From the NCBI GenBank assembly GCA_021772705.1, contig JAJFLN010000630.1:1-5139 (forward strand): 5,139 nt of DNA. The letters run 5' to 3'. Below, piece after piece: positions 1 through 5,139 of the stretch. Numbering within the stretch: the first letter of the stretch is position 1; each line of letters opens with the position of its first letter. The stretch comes from Candidatus Cloacimonadota bacterium (GTDB taxonomy: Bacteria > Muiribacteriota > UBA6191 > JACPRK01). The translations under genes and the position numbers were made by a program. The notes below the pieces were generated by a model. The model worked only from the letters and a program-made list of their open reading frames with translations. It was not told the DNA's origin and searched no databases.

Positions 1-449
1 GCTTCTACGGCCGGGAACACTGGCTCAGACAGCTGGCGAGCAACCGGGAGGACTACCTTTCAGACCGCTCGGTCAGGACATTCCTGTTTCCCAGAGAGGC
101 GCCGGGCCGGGTCGTGGGAAGCGCGAACCTGAATAACATCATTCGAGGCTGCTTTCACTCCTGTTTCGTCGGTTTCAGCCTCGACGGAGAGGAGCAGGGC
201 AAGGGCTTGATGCGCGAGGCGCTTCAGGGGCTGATCCGCTTCGCTTTCGAGGAGAAGAACCTTCACCGCCTGTCGGCCAATTACCTTCCCCACAACCGCC
301 GCAGCGGCGGGCTGCTGAAGCGGCTCGGCTTCGTGGCGGAAGGCTATGCCCGGGACTACTTGTTCATCGCCGGCAAGTGGGAGGATCATATCCTGACGAG
401 CCTCCTTAGCTCGACCTGGAAACTGGCCACCCCCGGGAAGCCGCGTTAA
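1..449 (+). CDS. rimJ: RimJ-type ribosomal-protein N-acetyltransferase (5' end missing)
   Basis: This is the C-terminal 148 residues of a GNAT-family acetyltransferase. The reading frame is open from base 3 and ends at TAA 447-449; the start lies before the window. RimJ acetylates the N-terminal alanine of ribosomal protein S5 in the cytoplasm, using acetyl-CoA. Visible family marks are the acetyl-CoA pyrophosphate-binding segment QGKGLM (195-212) and the run ANYLPHNRRSG (276-308), followed by a LGF-x-x-EGYA-x-DYL-x-I-x-G-x-W-x-DH pattern that closely resembles remembered E. coli RimJ. E. coli RimJ has about 194 residues, so roughly 45 N-terminal residues are missing. RimI and RimL are related alternatives, but the ANY-PHN-RSG and EGYA-DYL blocks favour RimJ. 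The next gene follows after 51 bases on the same strand, so co-transcription is possible. No internal damage is seen. Confidence 0.9.
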   Translation, partial: FYGREHWLRQLASNREDYLSDRSVRTFLFPREAPGRVVGSANLNNIIRGCFHSCFVGFSLDGEEQGKGLMREALQGLIRFAFEEKNLHRLSANYLPHNRRSGGLLKRLGFVAEGYARDYLFIAGKWEDHILTSLLSSTWKLATPGKPR

Positions 450-500
450 GTAACTGATGCCAGCGTTCTCGATTCTCGCTCCACTCCACCGCCACCCCCC

Positions 501-2519
501 ATGCAGAACAAGGAACTGACGACCCTCTCGGCCTCCGCCATGGGCAGCCTCGTGGGAGGCCTCCTGGGCTCGCCTCTGGGCCCCTGGGCGGCCGTCGGAG
601 GCGCCACTGTGGGCACCACTCTCGGGGGCTACGTGGCGGACAAGATCTGGAAGGAGTTCTACCTCGACATGGGGGAGAAGCTCCGGGACGTCCGGCGGCT
701 GCTGGAGGAGGAACGAGCCTCGGAGGCAGCTCGAGTCCTGATCCAGCTGCGGGATCATCCCAGGTTCGCGCAACAGGAGGCCAACTTCCGGAGCGAGTTG
801 GAACATACGGCAGCCAAAGTCCTGGGGGGGCTCGGGGAGCGCTCGGAGGCCGGGAACAACCTGGAGGACGCCCTGGAGCACTACCGGCAGGCGGCCCTGT
901 TCCAGCCCAACGACCCGGCCCTGCTGTGGAACGTCATTCGCCTCGCCACCACGATCCACGAATCGGCTTACGAGGACTCCAACCGGCTCCAACTCGATCT
1001 GGAACGGCTCCTCGCCCTGGACGGCCGCCACGCCGGTGCTGTGCGCTCTCTGGCCGAGCTTCACGAAAAACATGGCCGGCCCAGGGAGGCCGCCACGGTC
1101 CTGTCCGCGGCGGCGGCAGAGGCCTCGGATCGGCCCAAGGTGCGGGAGGAGTTTCTCCGGTGGGGCCTCCGGCTGGCGCCAAACGATCCGGAGCTGGTGA
1201 AGGATCAGGCCTCCCTCCTGCTTGATACCGGCCGGGGCCGGGAGGCCCTGGATCTCCTGGAAACCCGAGGCGGCAGCGTGTCCCGGCAAGAGTGGTATCC
1301 GATGCTGCTGGGCCGATCACACCATGCTTGCGGAAACTGGAGTGACAGCCGGGAGACACTGGAGCCGCTGGCTGAGCAGGACGAGGAGGCCGCACTGCTG
1401 GTGGGCATCAGCCTGGCCCGGATGGGGGAAGTCGACGAGGCCTCCCGCCGGTTGGGCGCCCTGGCCACCGGGAGTCGGGTTGCAGCCCGGGCCACCCTCG
1501 AGGTCGTTCCCCTGCTGATCCAGATGGGCGAGCTGGAGATGGCGGCGAACCACTTGGAGAAGGATGGCCTGGAGGAGATGGCCGGTTACGAACCCCTTCT
1601 CAAGCGGCTCTCGACGGCCTTCGAGGATCGGGGGCAGGCAGCCTCGGCGGCGAGGCTCTACGACCGGATGCGGGATCTGGGAGACTCCTCCTCGTTCTGG
1701 GCCCGGTTTACCCTGCAGTACCGAGAGTCGGCCGCCATCGTCCTCGGCAGCGGCCCCGCGGGCCGGGTCCTGCTAGGAAAGCGTCGAGAGGACGACCTCT
1801 CGGTGGCCATACGGGAAGCGCCGACGCCCTTCGCCCTGGGCGGCAAAGCGGCGAAGCGGTTCCAGCGGGAGGTGGAGGCCCTTTCGACCCTGGAGCATCC
1901 CAACCTGGTGAAGCTCCTGGGTCACGCCTTGCCGGAGTCCAAGTGCCTGCTGGCGATGGAGTACTGCGCCGGCGGCTCCCTGTCGAACCGCCTGGGCACG
2001 CCCCCCCTCTGGCCGGAGATCAAGCGCATCGCCGAGGCCGTGGCAGCGGCCTTGGTCTACCTGCAGGAGCAGGAGACGCCCCTGGTCCACCGGAACGTGA
2101 AGCCCTCCAACGTGCTCTTCACGGCGGATGGGGCCGTCAAGCTCGCTGACTTTGCCATGACCCGAGCGGCGGAGGGGACCGCCACATCGGTGGTGACCTC
2201 GATCAAGGAGCGGGCCCAGCTCTACCTTTACCAGTCTCCCGAGGTGATTCTCGGCCAGGCCGATCTGGGCGTTCAGGCCGACGTCTACTCCTTCGGATGC
2301 CTGCTGTATCATCTGATCACGGGCCAGCCGCCGTTCTTCCACGCCGACGTGAACCGTCAAATCGCGGCCCACTTTCAGGATCAACCTCGACCGCCCTCGG
2401 AGCTGGCGGGCTGGGTTCCGGAGGAGCTGGATCGGGTGGTGCTTCAGTGTCTGGAAAAGGACCCGGCCAAGCGATACAGTGACCTGAGCCACACTTGGCG
2501 TGGACTGCAACCGATCTGA
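501..2519 (+). CDS. Glycine-zipper / TPR-repeat protein with C-terminal Ser/Thr pseudokinase domain
   Basis: The product has 672 residues in three parts. Residues 14-46 are glycine-rich, with Gly every fourth residue (15, 19, 23, 27 and 34, 38, 42) around a Pro25/Trp29 turn. This resembles a glycine-zipper helical hairpin that could insert in or lie on a membrane. Residues about 60-400 are helical repeats of TPR character, clearest near 110-145, 178-208 and 225-254. Residues about 410-672 are a protein-kinase fold: glycine loop GSGPAG (416-421), helix-C Glu457, HPNLV, C-lobe SPE (Glu581), DVYSFG (Asp594) and the late Arg658. Three active-site positions are altered: the beta-3 Lys is Arg438, the HRD Asp is Asn532, and the DFG Gly is Ala552. 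Asp550 and Asn537, which bind metal, remain. It is thus probably catalytically dead or very weak, while nucleotide binding stays possible. ATG 501 has no visible Shine-Dalgarno. An ATG at 540 is an alternative start and keeps the zipper. The PP2C gene downstream suggests a phosphorylation-related role. Confidence 0.88.
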   Translation: MQNKELTTLSASAMGSLVGGLLGSPLGPWAAVGGATVGTTLGGYVADKIWKEFYLDMGEKLRDVRRLLEEERASEAARVLIQLRDHPRFAQQEANFRSELEHTAAKVLGGLGERSEAGNNLEDALEHYRQAALFQPNDPALLWNVIRLATTIHESAYEDSNRLQLDLERLLALDGRHAGAVRSLAELHEKHGRPREAATVLSAAAAEASDRPKVREEFLRWGLRLAPNDPELVKDQASLLLDTGRGREALDLLETRGGSVSRQEWYPMLLGRSHHACGNWSDSRETLEPLAEQDEEAALLVGISLARMGEVDEASRRLGALATGSRVAARATLEVVPLLIQMGELEMAANHLEKDGLEEMAGYEPLLKRLSTAFEDRGQAASAARLYDRMRDLGDSSSFWARFTLQYRESAAIVLGSGPAGRVLLGKRREDDLSVAIREAPTPFALGGKAAKRFQREVEALSTLEHPNLVKLLGHALPESKCLLAMEYCAGGSLSNRLGTPPLWPEIKRIAEAVAAALVYLQEQETPLVHRNVKPSNVLFTADGAVKLADFAMTRAAEGTATSVVTSIKERAQLYLYQSPEVILGQADLGVQADVYSFGCLLYHLITGQPPFFHADVNRQIAAHFQDQPRPPSELAGWVPEELDRVVLQCLEKDPAKRYSDLSHTWRGLQPI

Positions 2520-2694
2520 TTTGAAAGAAAGTCCATGACAATCCCCACGGTCCAGCCCCGGAGTTTTGGGCGTTCGACACCGGATATCTCAATGCCAGAG
2601 CGGAAACCTCCTCGATTCAGCCTCAGCGCTTCTCGCGCCGATTCGACCCATGGGATTGCCGAGTGGGGGACGACCGGCACCCGGGAGGAACTCT
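2520..2694 (+). other. Gap between pseudokinase and small membrane-protein genes
   Basis: These 175 bases hold no gene I can support. An ATG at 2535 opens a frame running to 2966. It has only a weak purine stretch upstream, and it becomes Arg/Gly/Pro-rich where it overlaps the convincing membrane-protein frame, as expected of a shadow frame. The membrane-protein frame is also open upstream (TTG 2566, ATG 2650), but neither start has a proper ribosome binding site. No sigma-70-like promoter pair with normal spacing and no hairpin with a U tract were found by eye. A leader or regulatory role is possible but not demonstrated. Confidence 0.4.
2683..2688 (+). promoter_or_regulatory. Strong Shine-Dalgarno that sets the GTG 2695 start
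   Basis: GGGAGG lies six bases before GTG 2695, which is close to ideal spacing. None of the upstream in-frame starts (TTG 2566, ATG 2650) has a comparable site. This is the best ribosome binding site seen on the plus strand of the window, and it is the main reason for calling the small downstream gene from 2695. Confidence 0.7.
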
Positions 2695-2931
2695 GTGCAG
2701 CTGGCCGCATCGATACTGTTCTATATTCACTCCAGTCTCTGTTGTGCCATCGGGCTTTACCTGGCGACCCGGACGGTGGGACTGGTGGTCCGAGAAACCG
2801 CGACTCCCATCGGTTCCTTCGATCTGGACGGGATGGACGACTGGGTCGTTCAGTTCAGCGGATATTGCATCGTGGCCCTCTACCTCCTCTTCACGGAGGT
2901 CTATCTGTACCGGATTCACGCGGGCATCTAA
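2695..2931 (+). CDS. Small two-helix membrane protein, function unknown
   Basis: Starting at GTG 2695 and ending at TAA 2929-2931, this gene encodes 78 residues. I do not recognise the family. The first half (about residues 3-30) is a hydrophobic segment with a Cys-Cys pair and small residues. A polar acidic loop with SFDLDGMDD follows, and then a second hydrophobic, aromatic-rich helix (about residues 50-72) ends in YLYRIHAGI. It looks like a helical hairpin in the inner membrane with almost no soluble domain. The start is chosen for its strong Shine-Dalgarno; ATG 2650 would add 15 mostly polar Gly/Pro/Arg residues without a ribosome binding site. The gene sits between the pseudokinase (175 bases upstream) and the phosphatase (31 bases downstream), both of which also have membrane-like segments. 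I infer that it may be a membrane partner of one or both. An automatic annotation could miss it or extend its N-terminus. Confidence 0.72.
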   Translation: MQLAASILFYIHSSLCCAIGLYLATRTVGLVVRETATPIGSFDLDGMDDWVVQFSGYCIVALYLLFTEVYLYRIHAGI

Positions 2932-2962
2932 CTTCCGGCCCGCCGGAGCCGTCTAAACTGAC

Positions 2963-3982
2963 GTGAGGATCTTCAGCGTCACCGACCGGGGCTTGGTCCG
3001 GGAGAAGAACGAGGACGCCTTCTGGATGAACGGCGAGCTCGGCCTGTTCTTGGTGGCCGACGGCATCGGTTCGACAGGGCGAGGCGTGGAGGCTTCCCAC
3101 GGGGTCGTCAGTGCCTGCCGGGAAGCCCTGAAGGGCAGCCCACGGCCTGACGAGCTCCTGCCGACCCTGATTCGGAAGTCCAATGCCCGGCTCTACGAGC
3201 TTGCGGGCGAGCAGGGGGGCAGCTTTGGAGCCACGACAGCCATACTCTGGATTCGGGGCAAGGAAGCGCGCTACGCCTGGGTGGGAGACTCTCGCATCTA
3301 CCGGCTTCGAGGCTCCACGCTGCAGCGGTTGACGACAGACCACACCCGCGCCCAAGAGCTGGCCAGCCGGGGGGCGATTCCGCCGAAGGACGCCGTACTC
3401 AAGAGCGCCCTGACCCGCAGCCTGGGCCAGGCACCGAGCGTTGAATTCGATTCCGGAGGCCCCCTGGATGTGCAGGCTGGCGATCTCTTCATGATCGCTA
3501 CCGACGGCGTCACGGACCTTATCGACGACGAGGCTCTGTCCGGGTTTCTGTCGGAGGGACCCATCAAAGGATCAGGGCAGATCCGAAAGGCGGTCCTGGC
3601 CGGCGGTGCACCGGACAACCTGACGGCCATCCTGGTGGAGGTGGAGGCGCCGGACCTGGACCGTCAGCTCGACGCCCCGCAGATCGCCTCGATTCTGCAG
3701 GAGACGGCGGAGCGGGAGTTCAAACCATCCCGGGTGCTCACCGCCGCCGTACCTCCTCCGGTGGAACGGGGCATACTGCCCTTCTACCGCGGCATCATTG
3801 CCGGCGGCGGGAAGCGCATCGGGCTGGAGGCCTTGATCGCCTGCAGCTTCCTGCTCTTTGCGTTCCTCACACCGGAGCTGCTCTCCATGCTGGGCCGCCG
3901 GCTGGAGTCGATCTCCATCCTCTGGTTTGGGATCGTGGGAGTCCTGCTCTACCTGGGGATCGTCAAGCTGAGATCGGGCTGA
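2963..3982 (+). CDS. PP2C-type Ser/Thr protein phosphatase with two C-terminal membrane helices
   Basis: The product has 339 residues, starting at GTG 2963. An in-frame stop at 2954-2956 rules out any earlier start. The N-terminal ~225 residues carry the bacterial PP2C motifs in order: VREKNEDAF (residues 12-20), ADGIGS (metal ligand Asp33), GATTA, VGDSRIYRL (Asp109 region), LTRSLG, IATDGVTD (Asp181) and PDNLTA (Asp218). The metal-binding aspartates are present, so a Mg/Mn-dependent phosphoserine/phosphothreonine phosphatase is expected. The second motif reads DGIGSTGRG rather than the commoner DGMGGH. After a linker of about 60 residues come two hydrophobic helices, about 289-310 and 317-336, ending in a short basic tail. 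This would leave both the catalytic domain and the C-terminus in the cytoplasm, anchored to the inner membrane. The ribosome binding site is weak (GGAG 2945-2948, 14 bases away), so coupling to the small gene 31 bases upstream is plausible. The nearby kinase-like protein is a natural partner or target. Confidence 0.93.
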   Translation: MRIFSVTDRGLVREKNEDAFWMNGELGLFLVADGIGSTGRGVEASHGVVSACREALKGSPRPDELLPTLIRKSNARLYELAGEQGGSFGATTAILWIRGKEARYAWVGDSRIYRLRGSTLQRLTTDHTRAQELASRGAIPPKDAVLKSALTRSLGQAPSVEFDSGGPLDVQAGDLFMIATDGVTDLIDDEALSGFLSEGPIKGSGQIRKAVLAGGAPDNLTAILVEVEAPDLDRQLDAPQIASILQETAEREFKPSRVLTAAVPPPVERGILPFYRGIIAGGGKRIGLEALIACSFLLFAFLTPELLSMLGRRLESISILWFGIVGVLLYLGIVKLRSG

Positions 3983-4002
3983 GTACCGCCGGGGCTCAGC
4001 CT
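3976..4002. terminator. Possible bidirectional hairpin between convergent genes
   Basis: GGCTGAG (3977-3983) and CTCAGCC (3995-4001) form a perfect seven-base-pair stem with an 11-base loop, extended by a G-T pair (3976/4002). The stem contains the TGA stop of the phosphatase on the plus strand and the TGA stop of the HD hydrolase on the minus strand. Placement between convergent genes fits a shared terminator. However, the stem is short and no good U tract follows on either side, so it is not a textbook intrinsic terminator. Confidence 0.35.
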
Positions 4003-4565
4003 AGATTTCGCCGATTCCCGCTCAGAATCTTGCGGCCCTCTTGGAGGAGTTCGTTGTAGTGCTGATCCAGCTCCGGACAGACTCCCCGGCAGTGGGCGAC
4101 GACCTGTTCCGTCCATTCCAGATACTCCTGACGGCGCTTCGAGGACCAGTCCGTGGGAGGATGGGAGATCACGTCTCCCATGTTGTTGATCTTGTCGCCG
4201 ATCTTCACGAGCTTGGCCTCCCGTGAGAGGCTGGCGGCGTGCTCCACCTGCAGGCGCTTTCGCTCTGCCTTGGGCAGGCTCTTGTCGTCGGTCACCTCCT
4301 CCACGATGGATCGAACTCTGGCACCAAAGACGGCCTCCAGCTCCTCCGGCGAGGTCTCGGTGTCTTCCAGCGTGTCGTGGAGTACCGCCGCGGCCAGGAC
4401 CTCCACATCCTCCACGCCTCCGACGGTGGCCAGCTCCCAGGCAACTCCGATGGGGTGATTGATGTAGGGGGACGACTCGTCGTCCTTGCGCCGCTGCTTG
4501 CGGTGCTTCTCGGCGGCGAAACGGACCGCCGACAGGAGCCGGGCTTTCTCACTCTTCACTGGCAT
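3996..4565 (-). CDS. Stand-alone HD-domain hydrolase, MESH1/HDDC3-like ((p)ppGpp hydrolase family)
   Basis: The product has 189 residues. It starts at ATG 4563-4565 behind AGGAG at an eight-base spacing and stops at TGA 3996-3998. The frame stays open further upstream, but that part overlaps the DsbD-like gene and lacks family similarity. This is the RelA/SpoT-type HD phosphohydrolase fold without synthetase, TGS or ACT domains. Visible motifs are H-x-x-Q-x-RK (21-26), NHPI (His37), LHDTLEDT (His63, Asp64, with Glu67/Asp68), EVTDDKSLPKAERKRLQ (90-106) and KLVKIGDKINNM (Asp124). His37, His63, Asp64 and Asp124 are the expected metal ligands, each shifted by two from human MESH1 as I recall it. 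The length matches MESH1 (about 179). Members remove the 3'-pyrophosphate of (p)ppGpp and, in animals, the 2'-phosphate of NADPH. The true substrate here is not determinable. It lies 41 bases downstream of the DsbD-like gene, probably in one transcript. Confidence 0.9.
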   Translation of the reverse strand: MPVKSEKARLLSAVRFAAEKHRKQRRKDDESSPYINHPIGVAWELATVGGVEDVEVLAAAVLHDTLEDTETSPEELEAVFGARVRSIVEEVTDDKSLPKAERKRLQVEHAASLSREAKLVKIGDKINNMGDVISHPPTDWSSKRRQEYLEWTEQVVAHCRGVCPELDQHYNELLQEGRKILSGNRRNLG

Positions 4566-4573
4566 GGTCTTGT

Positions 4574-4578
4574 CTCCT
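4574..4578 (-). promoter_or_regulatory. Shine-Dalgarno that sets the HD hydrolase start
   Basis: On the minus strand AGGAG stands eight bases before ATG 4565. It supports starting the hydrolase there rather than at the upstream end of the open frame, where the translation would run through the DsbD-like gene in another frame. Confidence 0.65.
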
Positions 4579-4606
4579 ACACAGGCGGCGGGATGGGGAG
4601 CCGTAC

Positions 4607-5139
4607 CTATCGGCTCAGAACCGCCTTGAGAGCGGCCAGGAACTGAGCTGTGTCGGCATAGCCCTCGATGGAGTAGGCCGGCAGAGGAACGCCTCCGGAG
4701 TCGAAGAAGGCCAGATAGGGCATGTTGGTGGCCTTCAGGACCTGATTCTTGTAGATGGCTCCCGGGCTGTCGCTGTGGGTGCAGTCGATCTTGGCGGTGA
4801 CGAAGTCCGAGAGGGCCGAGATGACTTCCGGGTCCTTGAAGACGGTTCGATCCATCAGGCGGCACGGGACGCACCAGTCGGCATAGAAGTCTGCGAAGAT
4901 GGGCTTTCCCGTTCGAGCCGCCTCGACCCGGGCCTCCTCCATGCTTGGGACCCAGGGTACACCGCTCCCGGCCTCGGCAGACGATCCGGCCAGGACGGGA
5001 AGATCGCCGAGAAGGCCGCTCCCCAGGACTCCGGCGATGACCACTACGGCACCGGTGATGGCCAGGACGACGCCGGCACCCTTGGCCAGGAGCGACTTGC
5101 CGGAGGTCTCATCGGTGACGGTGAGGAACGCACCCAGGT
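4607..5139 (-). CDS. dsbD: DsbD-like thiol:disulfide interchange protein, C-terminal part (5' end missing)
   Basis: The frame is open from the right window edge to TAG 4607-4609 and gives about 177 residues with no start in context. In order it holds LGAF plus a short polar stretch, a hydrophobic segment rich in Ala, Val and Gly (bases about 5085-5010) that fits a last transmembrane helix, a small Ser/Ala/Gly linker, and a thioredoxin-like domain with DFYADWCVPC. The two active-site cysteines lie at bases 4862-4873. The segment from DFYADWC through TVFKDPEV matches the gamma domain of DsbD, and MP before YLAFFDSGG is the cis-proline region. DsbD passes electrons from cytoplasmic thioredoxin across the inner membrane to periplasmic DsbC/DsbG or cytochrome-c maturation proteins. 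One extra cysteine (KIDCTHSD) is present. A GTG at 5042-5044 would give a shorter exported thioredoxin, but the frame continues upstream with membrane-like sequence, so a truncated larger protein is preferred. Confidence 0.85.
   Translation of the reverse strand, partial: LGAFLTVTDETSGKSLLAKGAGVVLAITGAVVVIAGVLGSGLLGDLPVLAGSSAEAGSGVPWVPSMEEARVEAARTGKPIFADFYADWCVPCRLMDRTVFKDPEVISALSDFVTAKIDCTHSDSPGAIYKNQVLKATNMPYLAFFDSGGVPLPAYSIEGYADTAQFLAALKAVLSR

Noticed and set aside
60..1289. Long minus-strand open frame of 409 codons across rimJ and the front of the pseudokinase gene
   Set aside because: It is antisense to two well-supported genes, has no recognisable domain, and its Gly/Arg/Pro/Gln-rich composition is typical of a shadow frame in high-GC coding DNA.
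1773..2510. Minus-strand open frame of 245 codons opposite the kinase domain
   Set aside because: It mirrors the codon pattern of the kinase-fold frame, which has clear motifs on the plus strand. It shows no domain or ribosome binding site of its own.
2521..2600. Possible promoter in the gap after the pseudokinase gene (TTGAAA, GATATC)
   Set aside because: The hexamer-like pieces do not have 16-18 base spacing, and the -10-like piece is poor. A promoter here cannot be supported by eye.
2707..2735. AT-richer pocket containing TATATT
   Set aside because: It lies inside the first hydrophobic helix of the small membrane protein, where Ile/Phe/Tyr codons explain the local base composition.
2535..2966. 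Plus-strand frame of 143 codons overlapping the small membrane protein
   Set aside because: Its second half is Arg/Gly/Pro-rich and is the out-of-frame reading of the hydrophobic protein. The ATG has only a weak purine stretch upstream. The first ~50 codons cannot be fully excluded as a short leader peptide, but nothing supports them.
4239..4646. Plus-strand frame of 135 codons opposite the HD hydrolase
   Set aside because: It is antisense to a gene with intact catalytic motifs and has no domain signature.
4566..4874. N-terminal extension of the HD hydrolase frame, giving 292 residues
   Set aside because: The extra ~100 residues overlap the thioredoxin-domain gene in another frame and lack family similarity. 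AGGAG plus ATG at 4565 gives the expected MESH1 length.
1..5139. CRISPR array, insertion sequence ends, tRNA/rRNA genes, phage or toxin-antitoxin genes
   Set aside because: No spaced direct repeats, terminal inverted repeats with a transposase, RNA gene signatures or related protein motifs were found on either strand.

Overview
The window is about two-thirds G+C by eye and has the layout of a bacterial chromosome: tightly packed genes, intergenic gaps of 13 to about 175 bases, and start codons ATG and GTG. A DsbD-type thiol:disulfide transporter and a RimJ-type ribosomal protein acetyltransferase suggest a Gram-negative, high-GC bacterium (a proteobacterium, myxobacterium or acidobacterium would fit). 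The sequence alone does not fix the phylum. There is no sign of an insertion sequence, phage, tRNA, rRNA or CRISPR array.

Plus strand, left to right: the 3' part of rimJ (1-449); a 672-residue protein made of a glycine-zipper N-terminus, a TPR-like helical repeat region and a C-terminal protein-kinase fold (501-2519); a gap of about 175 bases with no convincing gene; a very small two-helix membrane protein that starts at GTG 2695 behind a strong Shine-Dalgarno (2695-2931); and a PP2C-type Ser/Thr phosphatase with two C-terminal membrane helices (2963-3982). Minus strand, right to left: the C-terminal part of a DsbD-like protein (4607 to the window edge), then a stand-alone HD-domain hydrolase of the MESH1/HDDC3 type (3996-4565). 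The two gene groups converge at a 13-base gap, and a small palindrome there contains both stop codons.

The most interesting part is 501-3982. The kinase-like domain keeps its glycine loop, the helix-C Glu, the metal-binding Asp of DFG and its C-lobe structural motifs. It has lost the three residues usually used to call an active kinase: the beta-3 Lys is Arg (VAIR), the catalytic HRD Asp is Asn (HRN), and DFG reads DFA. It is therefore a predicted pseudokinase, encoded next to a PP2C phosphatase that looks catalytically complete. All three products of this cluster have a possible membrane anchor: the glycine zipper, the two-helix small protein and the phosphatase tail. I infer a membrane-bound regulatory module in which a pseudokinase/TPR scaffold binds nucleotide or phosphoprotein and controls or recruits the phosphatase. 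This is a hypothesis from domain content and gene order, not something the sequence proves.

The minus-strand pair probably forms its own transcript. DsbD would feed reductant to the periplasm, and the HD enzyme would hydrolyse (p)ppGpp or a related nucleotide such as NADPH. No functional link between the two, or to the pseudokinase cluster, can be read from the sequence.
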